Positions 1-7,584 of a stretch of DNA of 26,092 nt are shown here, one piece after another. The notes beneath the pieces were generated by a model, which made no database searches, was not told the DNA's origin, and was given only the letters and a program-made list of their open reading frames with translations. The DNA lies in assembly GCA_938028745.1 (NCBI GenBank), contig CALIZL010000105.1, positions 1 through 26,092 on the forward strand. Direction: 5' to 3'. A program made the translations under genes and the position numbers. The DNA comes from an uncultured Prevotella sp. GTDB lineage: Bacteria; Bacteroidota; Bacteroidia; Bacteroidales; Bacteroidaceae. Numbering within the stretch: the first letter of the stretch is position 1; every line of letters starts with the position of its first letter.

Positions 1-122
1 ATGTGAATTTCATTAATAACAAACCCATCGGCAGAATTAAGTATGCCCTAAATTAATTCCGCCAACGGGTATAATTTAGATAAACTTTCTTGGCTTAGGG
101 ATGTTTCAAAAAGTCGTCTTTA

Positions 123-281
123 ATGGCTTTCTTGCTTGTCTCTGAGCGGGTTCTGCTTGCTTATTTGGCGGACATGGTGGGGCTAAACCACAGAAAAGCG
201 GGCAAACGATGCTTGGTAAAAGCAGAAAATTACAAAGATTTGCTTAGCAAAGCAGCATCAGGACGTAGTGTGGAGTTTTAA
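123..281 (+). CDS. Doubtful small ORF, 52 aa
   Basis: An ATG-initiated frame of 52 codons ends in TAA. The product would start with a hydrophobic half (MAFLLVSERVLLAYLADM) and continue as a basic, lysine-rich half ending in SVEF. It has no recognisable domain, no Shine-Dalgarno and no identified promoter. The frame stays open upstream of the ATG to about position 99. It could be the 3' remnant of a degraded gene. It is listed only because the region has no other candidate. Confidence 0.15.
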   Translation: MAFLLVSERVLLAYLADMVGLNHRKAGKRCLVKAENYKDLLSKAASGRSVEF

Positions 282-521
282 AAGCCAACCTTAGTTTAAT
301 GCAGTGTAACGCTTTTTGTTTGATTAACCTTGGAAGGATAGCATAATAGCTGTTACTTGCATTTATGAAATGGTGGCGTGTCCTTACTTTATCCTTGTTG
401 TTGCAAAGACATAGTCGGTGCTCATCATGTACGAACTGTTTGACAAAGGTACAACAAATTCTTAAATTCTAATTCGTTTGTTTGGGGATATTTTTTGTTG
501 ATGTATAATTAGGTGATGTGC

Positions 522-650
522 ATGAGAACCATTCTTTATTTGGCGTGTTGTCTTGCAAGTAATGGTGCCACACTGAAAGTGCTGCCGCCAGAAAAGGCAC
601 GTGCGGATGTAACGTTGGGCAAGTTTGAAAGCAACAGCGTGGTTGCCTAA
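522..650 (+). CDS. Doubtful small ORF, 42 aa, hydrophobic N-terminus
   Basis: A 42-codon ATG frame. The product begins MRTILYLACCLASNG, which resembles a short secretion or lipoprotein signal with a cysteine pair. It stops at 650, but the same frame reads on without another stop to about 752, so a longer protein may have been broken by a nonsense codon at 648-650. No family was recognised. An overlapping minus-strand frame is also open, so the coding strand is not certain. It could be a decayed small lipoprotein gene or chance. Confidence 0.2.
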   Translation: MRTILYLACCLASNGATLKVLPPEKARADVTLGKFESNSVVA

Positions 651-854
651 CATGATTTTCTTGCACAAAGGGTATGGGCGGCGGCAAAAGTCAAGGCGTT
701 TTCTCATTCGTATACACGTAGAAATGCAGCCGTAATTGTTAAAGGAATATAATTTTTGCATTGTTGCAAGCAAGCTTTGATAAACAGTTTAATTAATAGG
801 GGTAAGCATAGTGAAACAATTAATTAGAGAATAGTAACTAATATCAAAACGAAA

Positions 855-2408
855 ATGAAGAAACTAACATTAAGAAAAGAACTGACGATTGTACTTTCAG
901 TCCTAGTGTGTGCCTGTGGCAATGATAAAGACGGGGATTTGGGAACAAACACGGGGAATGGAACTTTCCCAACGGAGATTAACTCGTATGTAAATACCAT
1001 GCCATCGGTAAAACAGATGGAACCTTTTTCAGAAAGAAAAGTGGGCGATGCCAAACCTGCATCTCTCGGATATGCCTTTGCTGATACAAGAGGAACCTCG
1101 GCCAAGGAATACTACGAACAAGCGAAAGAGTTTGAAGAACAACTGCTCTTCTCGGACGATAAGAACGTTTTCTATCCTGGTGCGCTGCTACGGGCGAAGA
1201 GTGTTGTTGATGGAGAATACGATCCCATTGAGGCAGACCGCGCTCCAATCATGCTTTCTACCGACCTTCCAGGTAGTTCCGACCCCACTATCAAAATAGA
1301 AAACCCCTCGCTTTCGGGCGTAAGAAAGGGGATTAACGAACTGCTTAGCCGTAAATTCAACGCTCCGGCGGCTAACCTCACCTATTCTATCGAGGAGGTT
1401 TACGACAAAGCGCACCTCAAAATGGCTATGGGTGGCAACTACAAAGGAGCTGCCAACACCGTAGAGGCAAGTGCGGGTTTCAGCTTTGATAAGGAAAAGA
1501 ACCGCTTTTTGGTGAAAGTGCAGCAGGTGTTCTATGAATTGAGCATCGACTTGCCCAAGAATCCATCTGACTTCTTTGCCAAGGAATTTGACTATAAGAA
1601 GGAGTTTGGCAAAGAAAAGCCCCTGTTCGTCTCTTCCATCAAATATGGTCGCATCTTGCTTTTGGGCATCGAGACAAATATGACGAAGAAAGAGGCGGAG
1701 GCTAAACTGCAAGCATCTGTGCTGGGCGGAAAGATTGGTGCCAATGCAGAGGCTGCCTACAACGACTTGCTGAAAGAATCTACCATCAAGGGACGTGTTT
1801 TGGGTGGCGATGCCAAACTTGGTTCGTTGGCCGCCATCAGCTTGGAGGACGTGAAGAAGTTCATCAGCGAAGGCGCTCGACTGAGTACTGAAAACCCTGG
1901 CGCACCAATTGCTTACAAATTAAAGGAACTTGGCACGAATCGTACGTTTAAAACGGTAATCTATTCTAAGTACACCAAGAACGATCCCTATGCTGGCGAG
2001 TTCTCGAGTGTCGGTTTCGAACTTGTTGTTCAAGACGATTTGAAGTCGTTAGCAGGCAAAAAACTCAATGCAGGCAGGGGTTATGTGCAGTTTGGTACCG
2101 ACCCTAAGCAACAAGCAGAGTTTCATTTCGACTATTGGAGTAGGTATGCACACTACAATATTCCTAGCTATAAAAGTGGTGAAAAGATTTTTGTGGTGTT
2201 CAAAAGAGAAAGGGAAAACGATGGATTTAGGAAAGAATATACCTTTGAAATTCCCCTGTTCGAACAGCTAGTAAGAGAAGGGAAGAGACTGGGCCATGGG
2301 GAAATTAAGAAACTTTACGATACGGAGAAGAACCCTTTGAAGTTGCGCGACACACAAGGGGAGGTAACAATGACCTTTGGTATAGAAAAATTGAAGTTCC
2401 ATAAGTAA
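855..2408 (+). CDS. Cholesterol-dependent-cytolysin-like (thiol-activated cytolysin family) lipoprotein
   Basis: A 517-aa protein of the CDC/thiol-activated cytolysin fold. Family landmarks: YPGALL at 107-112, a segment ending in STDLPG at 135-140, the LPKNP turn at 233-237 after the first transmembrane-hairpin region, FVSSIKYGR at 258-266, the paired glycines of VLGGDA (G317, G318) that act as a hinge in CDC domain 3, and NPGAPIAY at 347-354 before domain 4. The N-terminus is a lipoprotein signal with lipobox V-C-A-C, lipidated Cys21. It is followed by GNDKDGD, an acidic stretch like Bacteroidota surface-export signals, so the protein is probably displayed on the cell surface or on vesicles. 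Domain 4 (about 405-517) is present, but the tryptophan-rich undecapeptide is absent, so cholesterol binding is not expected. It most resembles the CDC-like proteins of Bacteroidota. The role (antagonism of bacteria or host) is inference. No partner gene is adjacent. Confidence 0.85.
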   Translation: MKKLTLRKELTIVLSVLVCACGNDKDGDLGTNTGNGTFPTEINSYVNTMPSVKQMEPFSERKVGDAKPASLGYAFADTRGTSAKEYYEQAKEFEEQLLFSDDKNVFYPGALLRAKSVVDGEYDPIEADRAPIMLSTDLPGSSDPTIKIENPSLSGVRKGINELLSRKFNAPAANLTYSIEEVYDKAHLKMAMGGNYKGAANTVEASAGFSFDKEKNRFLVKVQQVFYELSIDLPKNPSDFFAKEFDYKKEFGKEKPLFVSSIKYGRILLLGIETNMTKKEAEAKLQASVLGGKIGANAEAAYNDLLKESTIKGRVLGGDAKLGSLAAISLEDVKKFISEGARLSTENPGAPIAYKLKELGTNRTFKTVIYSKYTKNDPYAGEFSSVGFELVVQDDLKSLAGKKLNAGRGYVQFGTDPKQQAEFHFDYWSRYAHYNIPSYKSGEKIFVVFKRERENDGFRKEYTFEIPLFEQLVREGKRLGHGEIKKLYDTEKNPLKLRDTQGEVTMTFGIEKLKFHK

Positions 2409-2422
2409 CATCACGCTTATAT

Positions 2423-2452
2423 TAGGCTGCCGATAAGATTGTCGGCAGCCTA
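2423..2452 (+). terminator. Hairpin after the cytolysin-like gene
   Basis: A perfect 11-bp inverted repeat (TAGGCTGCCGA and its complement) with an 8-nt loop begins 14 nt after the stop codon. No U-run follows, so it may be a transcript-stabilising or weak terminator hairpin rather than a full intrinsic terminator. Confidence 0.6.
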
Positions 2453-2551
2453 CAAAGAGCTGAATGAAAGACGATAAAGCCAACGGCATAGGGTATATGA
2501 AACCTCACCTTTGCCAATGGGTTAGACATTCAGTTGACGTTTCTCTTTAAG

Positions 2552-2590
2552 AAAGAACCCGGCATCACGCTGGGTTCTTTTCTTTTTATC
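2552..2590 (+). terminator. Intrinsic terminator
   Basis: A 12-bp stem (AAAGAACCC...GGGTTCTTT plus three inner pairs, one of them G-U) with a 5-nt loop is followed by a T-rich tract on the plus strand. It lies about 145 nt after the cytolysin-like gene. The 2453-2551 spacer between the two hairpins holds only a 17-codon frame. The spacer plus terminator could be a 3' UTR or a small RNA. The rest of 2409-2734 shows nothing else. Confidence 0.7.
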
Positions 2591-2734
2591 TTCTTGTTTT
2601 TGGTAGTTTCTTTTAAACTTTATCGTGTTTGAAAAGAGCGGTAAAGGCAACGAGTTTTGCGGTGTAGCCCAAACGTTTGTTTCCCTATTCGTCCACGAAA
2701 GACACTGAGTCAATAACATTTCAAAGGCCAAAGG

Positions 2735-3304
2735 TTATGTCGCAGGGAGCACTATTGGCGGTTCTCCAAACCTTTTCACCCACGCGCGGAAACGCTCTAG
2801 TCCATCTTCGCCAAACTTGGCGAGGCTCTTTTCGGCCTGTTCCACCGTCTTTTGGCGGTCGAGTTTGGTTTTGCTGAAAAACTTGTCTGCATAGCAAATC
2901 AGCTGTTCTTCGGGTGTTTCGGGCAAGAAATCTTGTAAGGGAAGGGGCAAATGTTGCGTTTCGATGGCCTCGCGAGTGATGCCTGCGCCCGTATGCCGTT
3001 CGCAAACGCGGGCATGGCGCGGCATTCCTTCGGCTCGCAGCATCTCTGCGCCTTGTCGTCCGTGGGCGATATAGGGTTCCGTTCCAAAGCAATGGATGGA
3101 CGGAGCATCGCAACGCACAATGCCGATGTCGTGCAACATGGCCGCCTCTTCAACAAATTGCAGGTCGAGATTTAGCTCGGGATGTTGTTTAGCCAAGGCC
3201 AAAGCCAAGTCTGCCACACAACGGCTGTGGGTTAACAATATGTGTCGCAGCTCGTTGTCGTGCGGATAGTATTTGTCGATAACGGTTTGGTAACCTGTTT
3301 GCAT
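2735..3304 (-). CDS. HD-domain (HDIG-type) phosphohydrolase
   Basis: The start is placed at the ATG at 3304, giving 189 aa that begin MQTGYQTVIDKYYPHD. The open frame extends 39 codons further upstream, but that extension is basic, low in quality and not family-like. The protein is a single HD domain: an early histidine in LLTHSRCV, then MLHDIGI, the metal-binding His-Asp pair followed by Ile-Gly, and later histidines near CERHTGAG. Members of this family are metal-dependent phosphohydrolases of nucleotides or related small phosphoesters. The substrate cannot be told from sequence. It is convergent with the cytolysin-like gene and divergent from frr, with a 183-bp spacer. Confidence 0.8.
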   Translation of the reverse strand: MQTGYQTVIDKYYPHDNELRHILLTHSRCVADLALALAKQHPELNLDLQFVEEAAMLHDIGIVRCDAPSIHCFGTEPYIAHGRQGAEMLRAEGMPRHARVCERHTGAGITREAIETQHLPLPLQDFLPETPEEQLICYADKFFSKTKLDRQKTVEQAEKSLAKFGEDGLERFRAWVKRFGEPPIVLPAT

Positions 3305-3425
3305 GTCTTTTTTCTGTCTTAATTTTCTTTTTAAACGCGTGTGTCCTATATATATTGTACGCGCGCGCGAAAAACAAGCGTTATGCAAGAAAACAATTGT
3401 CCAACCGCTTTTTTGCGCCAAACAA

Positions 3426-3457
3426 TTTGGGTTATTGGCGATAATTCTCTAAATTTG
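3426..3457 (+). promoter_or_regulatory. Bacteroidota-type promoter of frr-rsgA
   Basis: TTTG at 3426-3429 and TAAATTTG at 3450-3457 are separated by 20 nt. This matches the Bacteroidota -33 TTTG / -7 TAnnTTTG consensus in both boxes and spacing. The predicted start of transcription is near 3463, leaving a leader of about 25 nt before the frr ATG at 3488. It is the best complete promoter seen in the window. Confidence 0.65.
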
Positions 3458-3487
3458 TGCTTTAAAAACAATTAAGAACTAAGTATT

Positions 3488-4048
3488 ATGATAGACGTAA
3501 AGGAAGCATTGCAAGATGCGCAAGACCGCATGGAAATGGCGGCAATGTATCTTGAAGAGCAATTGTCGCGTGTTCGTGCAGGTAGAGCTAACGTGGCCAT
3601 ACTCGATGGTGTGCGTGTGGAATCGTACGGAATGACCGTTCCACTCAACCAAGTGGCTAACGTTTCGGCACCCGATGCGCGTACCATCGCCATCAAGCCT
3701 TTTGATAAAAAGGCCATTCGCGACATCGAAAAGGCCATCATGGACAGCGATGTGGGCATCACACCCGAGAACAACGGCGAGGTTATACGCCTAGGAATAC
3801 CGCAGCCTACCGAAGAGCGGCGCAGGGAATTGACCAAACAATGCAACAAGATTGGCGAGAAAACCAAGATTGAAGTGCGCAACGTGCGTGCCGAAATAAA
3901 GGATAAACTGAAGAGGGCCATCAAGGACGGACTGTCGGAAGACAACGAAAAGGATGCCGAAGAGAAACTCCAAAAGCTACACGACAAGTTCATTAAGAAG
4001 ATTGACGAACTGCTTGAAGCGAAGAATAAGGAGATAATGACGGTTTAA
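3488..4048 (+). CDS. frr: Ribosome recycling factor
   Basis: A 186-aa protein, the usual length for RRF. With EF-G it splits post-termination ribosomes. The sequence carries the family signatures throughout: the start region with LSRVRAGRANVAILDGV, the domain II stretch around VPLNQVANVSAPDARTIAI, the GITPENNGEVIRL loop, and the long helical C-terminus with PTEERRRELTKQ and repeated Lys/Glu heptads. The ATG at 3488 gives a standard N-terminus and follows a well-matched Bacteroidota promoter. There is no clear Shine-Dalgarno, as is usual in this phylum. rsgA follows after 22 nt on the same strand, so the two are probably co-transcribed as a translation and ribosome-maturation operon. Confidence 0.97.
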   Translation: MIDVKEALQDAQDRMEMAAMYLEEQLSRVRAGRANVAILDGVRVESYGMTVPLNQVANVSAPDARTIAIKPFDKKAIRDIEKAIMDSDVGITPENNGEVIRLGIPQPTEERRRELTKQCNKIGEKTKIEVRNVRAEIKDKLKRAIKDGLSEDNEKDAEEKLQKLHDKFIKKIDELLEAKNKEIMTV

Positions 4049-4070
4049 TACACCGCGCCAAAGGCACAAC

Positions 4071-5003
4071 ATGCAAGGACTGGTAATAAAGAATACGGGC
4101 AGTTGGTACACGGTGAAAACCGACGACGGCCGAATTGTAGACAGCAAGATAAAGGGCAGTTTCAGGCTTAAAGGCATACGCAGCACATCACCTGTGGCTG
4201 TGGGCGACCGCGTGCAGCTTGTAACCAACCAAGAGGGCACGGCCTTTATCTCGGCTATCCACGACCGTAAGAACTACATTATACGCAAGTCGTCGAACCT
4301 TTCAAAGCAGAGTCACATCCTTGCAGCGAACATCGACCAGGCTTTGCTCATTGTAACCGTTAACCGACCACAGACTTCCACAACCTTTATCGACCGCTTT
4401 TTGGCCTCGGCCGAGGCCTATCGCATACCTGTTGTGCTGGTGTTTAACAAGACCGACCTGCTCGACGACGACGAAATGCGCTACCAACAGATGGTGATGA
4501 ACCTCTACGAGACGGTTGGTTACCACTGTTTGGCCATTTCGGCCGAGACGGGAGCGGGCGTCGACGAGGTGCGGGCCTTGCTTAAAGGCCGCATTTCGCT
4601 TTTAAGTGGTAACAGTGGGGTGGGGAAGTCCACCCTCATTAACCGCCTTTTGCCCACGGCGAACCTGCGAACCGCAGAGATTTCAAACGCTCATAACGCG
4701 GGTATGCACACCACCACATTCAGCGAAATGTTGGAACTGCCTGAAAGCGGATGGGTTATCGACACGCCGGGCATCAAGGGTTTTGGCACGTTCGACATCG
4801 AACGCACCGAACTAAGCAGCTATTTTAAGGAGATATTTGCGTTTTCCAAAGATTGTCGTTTTAACAACTGCACGCATACGCACGAGCCTGGCTGCGCTGT
4901 GTTGCAGGCCTTAAACGACCATTACATCGCCCAAAGCCGCTACCAATCGTACCTTAGCATGCTTGATGATAAGGACGAAAGCAAATATAGGGAGGCGTAT
5001 TAG
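4071..5003 (+). CDS. rsgA: Ribosome small-subunit-dependent GTPase RsgA
   Basis: A 310-aa circularly permuted GTPase that acts in late maturation of the 30S subunit. Order of parts: an N-terminal OB-fold (about 1-75), then the G4 motif NKTD (126-129) before the P-loop G1 GNSGVGKST (180-188), and G3 DTPG (231-234). This permuted order is diagnostic of the family. A C-terminal zinc-binding module follows, with C262, C267, H269 and C275 in the CX4CXHX5C arrangement. The start ATG at 4071 lies 22 nt after frr. The 3' side converges on mnmA across a 243-bp spacer containing a GC-rich hairpin. Confidence 0.97.
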   Translation: MQGLVIKNTGSWYTVKTDDGRIVDSKIKGSFRLKGIRSTSPVAVGDRVQLVTNQEGTAFISAIHDRKNYIIRKSSNLSKQSHILAANIDQALLIVTVNRPQTSTTFIDRFLASAEAYRIPVVLVFNKTDLLDDDEMRYQQMVMNLYETVGYHCLAISAETGAGVDEVRALLKGRISLLSGNSGVGKSTLINRLLPTANLRTAEISNAHNAGMHTTTFSEMLELPESGWVIDTPGIKGFGTFDIERTELSSYFKEIFAFSKDCRFNNCTHTHEPGCAVLQALNDHYIAQSRYQSYLSMLDDKDESKYREAY

Positions 5004-5062
5004 ACAGGACAGACTCATCGCCCAGACTCATCGTCCAGCCTCACTACCAGCCTCACCCCCAG

Positions 5063-5096
5063 CCCCTCTCCAAGGGGAGAGGGGAGTGATATGCCT
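5063..5096. repeat. GC-rich hairpin with dispersed GAGGGGAGTGATATGCCT motif
   Basis: CCCCTCTCC (5063-5071) and GGAGAGGGG (5076-5084) form a perfect 9-bp stem with a 4-nt loop. The 18 bases GAGGGGAGTGATATGCCT at 5079-5096 recur exactly at 9854-9871. It sits between the convergent rsgA and mnmA, where a terminator would be expected, but it lacks a T-run. It is probably a dispersed hairpin repeat. The rest of 5004-5246 is degenerate ACTCACAAACTC-type low-complexity sequence. Confidence 0.6.
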
Positions 5097-5246
5097 TGCA
5101 GTTTCAACGCTTGTGTGGTTACAAACTCATTAAATTAAAGGCTCTTAACCTCACGAACCTTAGTTCTCTTAACCGCACATCCTCGCGAACTTAAAAGGCT
5201 TTCGGTGCAAAAACACACGAACTTACAAACTCACAACCTCATAAAC

Positions 5247-6323
5247 TCACCATGCTATTTCAGCAGAGCCAAAGCAGCGGTGGTGTTCCTTATCGTAGAT
5301 AACGCAGAACTGGCCAGGCGCAACGCCTTGCATGGGTTCTTCGGCATGCACGATATAGCCGCCATCGGGTAGCGGTTCTAGTTGTGCGCGATGATATTCG
5401 GGTGTGTGCCTAATCTTAAATGTAACGTCTAGCCCATCGAGCGGAGCCGTCAGCAGGTGCAAGTCGTGCACCTTAAAGTCTTTCTTGTAAGCCGTGGCAG
5501 GTTCGTACCCCTTGCTTACGAACAGCACATTGCGTTCCACATCCTTTTTAACTGCATACCACGGACCACCGCCAAAGCCCAGTCCGTGCCGCTGACCAAT
5601 GGTGTGAAACCACAGTCCGCGGTGCATGCCGATTTTCTTTTCTGTTTCCAGTTCCAGCACTTCGCCAGGGTTTTCGCCAAGAAAGCGGCGGATGTAATCA
5701 TTATAATTAATCTTGCCAAGAAAGCAAATGCCTTGGCTATCTTTACGTTTGGCGTTGATAAGATGTTCGCGTTCGGCAATCTCTCGCACCTCTCCCTTTT
5801 GGTAATGACCAATGGGAAAAATGGCCTTTTGCAGTTGCCAATCGTATATTTGTGCAAGGAAGTCGGTCTGGTCTTTCACAGGGTCAGGACTCGTAACCAG
5901 CCATTTCTTGCCGTCAATCCATTCCGTTTGGGCATAATGTCCCGTTGCGATGAGGTCGTATTCGTGTCCGCGCTTCTCATGAAATGCGCCAAACTTAATC
6001 AGCCTGTTGCACATCACATCGGGATTGGGTGTAAATCCCGCCTTCACCTTGTCCATCGTGTAGCGTGTAACTTGCTCCCAATACTCCTTATGGCAGTCAA
6101 CCACCTCCAATTTGCACCCGAAACGTTTGGCCACAGCAGTCGCCATCTCCAAGTCTTCTTCGGATGCGCAGTCCCATTCTTCCGTTTCTTCGGGGCCAAT
6201 CTTGATGTAAAAGCAGTCGGGGTGCAGTCCAAGTTGGTTAAACTCGTACACCACCACCGAGCTATCTACCCCTCCCGATAGTAGCACGGCAATCTTTTTT
6301 CCCTGCAATTCTTCGATATTCAT
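5247..6323 (-). CDS. mnmA: tRNA-specific 2-thiouridylase MnmA
   Basis: A 358-aa protein that thiolates U34 of tRNAs for Lys, Glu and Gln in the cytoplasm. It has the PP-loop SGGVDSS at residues 16-22 for ATP binding, the catalytic Cys105 in TPNPDVMCN, and the second catalytic Cys200 in DSQGICFLG. Next come the conserved GLWFHTIGQRHGLG segment and a C-terminal beta-barrel domain ending in CFGSAEIAW. Length and motif order are standard, so it looks intact. The ATG at 6323 gives the family N-terminus. Only 5 nt upstream lies a TATCTTTG box, which would imply a nearly leaderless mRNA. It is convergent with rsgA. Bacteroidota genomes often carry two such genes; which one this is cannot be told. 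Confidence 0.96.
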   Translation of the reverse strand: MNIEELQGKKIAVLLSGGVDSSVVVYEFNQLGLHPDCFYIKIGPEETEEWDCASEEDLEMATAVAKRFGCKLEVVDCHKEYWEQVTRYTMDKVKAGFTPNPDVMCNRLIKFGAFHEKRGHEYDLIATGHYAQTEWIDGKKWLVTSPDPVKDQTDFLAQIYDWQLQKAIFPIGHYQKGEVREIAEREHLINAKRKDSQGICFLGKINYNDYIRRFLGENPGEVLELETEKKIGMHRGLWFHTIGQRHGLGFGGGPWYAVKKDVERNVLFVSKGYEPATAYKKDFKVHDLHLLTAPLDGLDVTFKIRHTPEYHRAQLEPLPDGGYIVHAEEPMQGVAPGQFCVIYDKEHHRCFGSAEIAW

Positions 6324-6328
6324 GGTTG

Positions 6329-6336
6329 CAAAGATA
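6329..6336 (-). promoter_or_regulatory. Putative -7 box of mnmA
   Basis: The minus strand reads TATCTTTG, a match to TAnnTTTG, ending 5 nt before the mnmA ATG. No clear TTTG is seen at the -33 spacing. If real, transcription would begin at or within a few bases of the start codon. Confidence 0.4.
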
Positions 6337-6574
6337 GCTAAAAAATGGCGTATTACCAGTCTTTGGGTGCATGTTTAACGCAGTTTTGCCTGTTGACAAA
6401 AGCCATAACGAGGGGTTGGCAGAGGGAAAACATATACCAAGTGCAGAACAAATCAGCTCCTTGGCTTATAAACTCTAAAACCCAACTGCCCCCGAATACA
6501 TCAACCCATCACCTCACCACTTCATCACCTCACAAACTTATCACCTCACAAACTCACAAACTCATCACCAACCC

Positions 6575-7262
6575 CCGAACACATCAACTCATCAACTTAC
6601 AAACTCAAAATCTTAAATTGTTTATTTCGTTTTTACAAAACTGTTCTAAATTTCACGCCGTTCTAGCGAAAATATAGGTCGAAAAGTAGGTAAACAACTA
6701 CTATTTCTAGTCTTTCGTGCCTTTTGTTTTGTCTGTTTTTAAGAACTTAACCTGCATTTTGCACCATTTAGCCTTTCTAGTTTGGTCGCCAGCTCATTAT
6801 TTTCTATGCCCAATAACCCACTTTTTATCCCCTAAACCCCACTTTTTAACGGCTATTTTGCCCTTTTTAGCCATGTATTTGATGGCTCTAAAAGGTTTTG
6901 TTTATACCATTGCCGTGTATATTTATGCTTTTCGTTTTGCATTTAGCAGCGTTTTGCACTGCGTTTAGCACCAAAATAGCTTGCATTTAGCACCAAAATG
7001 CACTGCGTTTAGCACCAAATCGCACTGCATTTAGCGGCAAAACGCACTGCGTTTAGCGGCATATTGCACCGCATTTGGCAGCAAATAGCCCAAAAACTGC
7101 TACAAACGGCGGTTGTTTTAAATAAAAATACATTTTGCCGCATCCATCGGCTAACCCCTTTTTACATCAAAACAAACCTTCGCGAGAATCGATTTTTTGC
7201 GACAAGGTGAGCGGTTGGTCGACAGAAAGGGCACTTTTAGTGTTAAATTTCTTGCTGAAAAG
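6575..7262. repeat. Large dispersed repeat, copy A1
   Basis: Aligned by eye, this block matches 23129-23783 over most of its length. Shared landmarks in the same order: CTCAAAATCTTAAATTG, CTAAATTTCAC then GTTCTAGCG, CTGCATTTTGCACCATTTAG, GGCTCTAAAAGGTTTTGTTT, a 22-bp tandem array, CAAATAGCCCAAAAAC, TTTTAAATAAAAAT, AACCTTCGCGAGAATCG and TGTTAAATTTCT. Substitutions are scattered and not codon-patterned, which suggests an old non-coding duplication or mobile remnant. Confidence 0.75.
6939..7092. repeat. 22-bp tandem array, seven units
   Basis: Seven directly abutting units of exactly 22 bp start at 6939, 6961, 6983, 7005, 7027, 7049 and 7071. Each begins with GCATTTAGC or GCGTTTAGC, except the last (GCATTTGGC), and carries a core close to CACCAAAA, mostly followed by GCACT. 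There are no spacers, so this is not a CRISPR array. Even units tend to carry GCG and odd units GCA, suggesting a higher-order 44-bp period. A lone related element, GCATTTTGCACCA, lies upstream near 6753. Confidence 0.9.
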
Positions 7263-7334
7263 ATTACAGTGGTTGGCGAGTTAACGAGTGGACAGGTTAA
7301 CAAGAAGACAAGTGGATGAGTGAACGAGTTGTTC

Positions 7335-7470
7335 GTTCTTTTCTAGTTCCCCTAAAAGTGCGGTTCGCCTTTCCACTTCGCTCAAAGCTCCGTGTCGGCG
7401 ATTTCCAATTCTCGCCATGACAATGTTCGAGCAAGCTCGACGTTGTTCATTTGGCTTAACGAAAACGTTC
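7335..7470 (-). repeat. 136-bp dispersed repeat, inverted copy
   Basis: The reverse complement of this stretch matches 21615-21750 nearly base for base and has the same length. It contains the palindrome TCGAGCTTGCTCGA. Both reading directions stay open, so spurious ORFs are predicted across it. It lies in the part of the intergenic region that differs between copies A and B of the large repeat. Confidence 0.85.
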
Positions 7471-7584
7471 ATCTTTCGTGTTTCGACATAAACACGCCCA
7501 TGTTGACATAAGAACATAAGAAACATAATGAAGTGCTCTTTACTTTTTCCTCATTATATGCCACTGGAAAGATACTTTCAACTT

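Larger units (their letters stand above)
1..854. other. Gene-poor region upstream of the cytolysin-like gene
   Basis: No convincing gene was found in these 854 bases. Several short frames are open but none has a recognisable family or a clear ribosome-binding site. They are a 52-codon frame at 123-281 (+), a 42-codon frame at 522-650 (+) that starts with a hydrophobic, cysteine-containing stretch, and a 103-codon minus-strand frame (462-773) antisense to it. A minus-strand TACCTTTG at 444-451 fits the Bacteroidota -7 pattern TAnnTTTG and precedes only a 14-codon frame. The region looks like decayed coding DNA or regulatory leader, but this is inference. Confidence 0.4.

Noticed and set aside
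462..773. 103-codon minus-strand frame upstream of the cytolysin-like gene
   Set aside because: No family, start signal or composition support; the opposite strand is also open over part of it.
3305..3421. 39-codon upstream extension of the HD-domain protein
   Set aside because: It encodes a basic stretch unlike the family and covers the divergent promoter region; the internal ATG at 3304 fits better.
5457..6281. 274-codon plus-strand frame
   Set aside because: Entirely antisense to mnmA, which has all its catalytic motifs.
6939..7092. Possible CRISPR array (regular short repeats)
   Set aside because: Units abut without spacers, no cas genes are present, and the same holds for 23482-23613 and 16167-16254.
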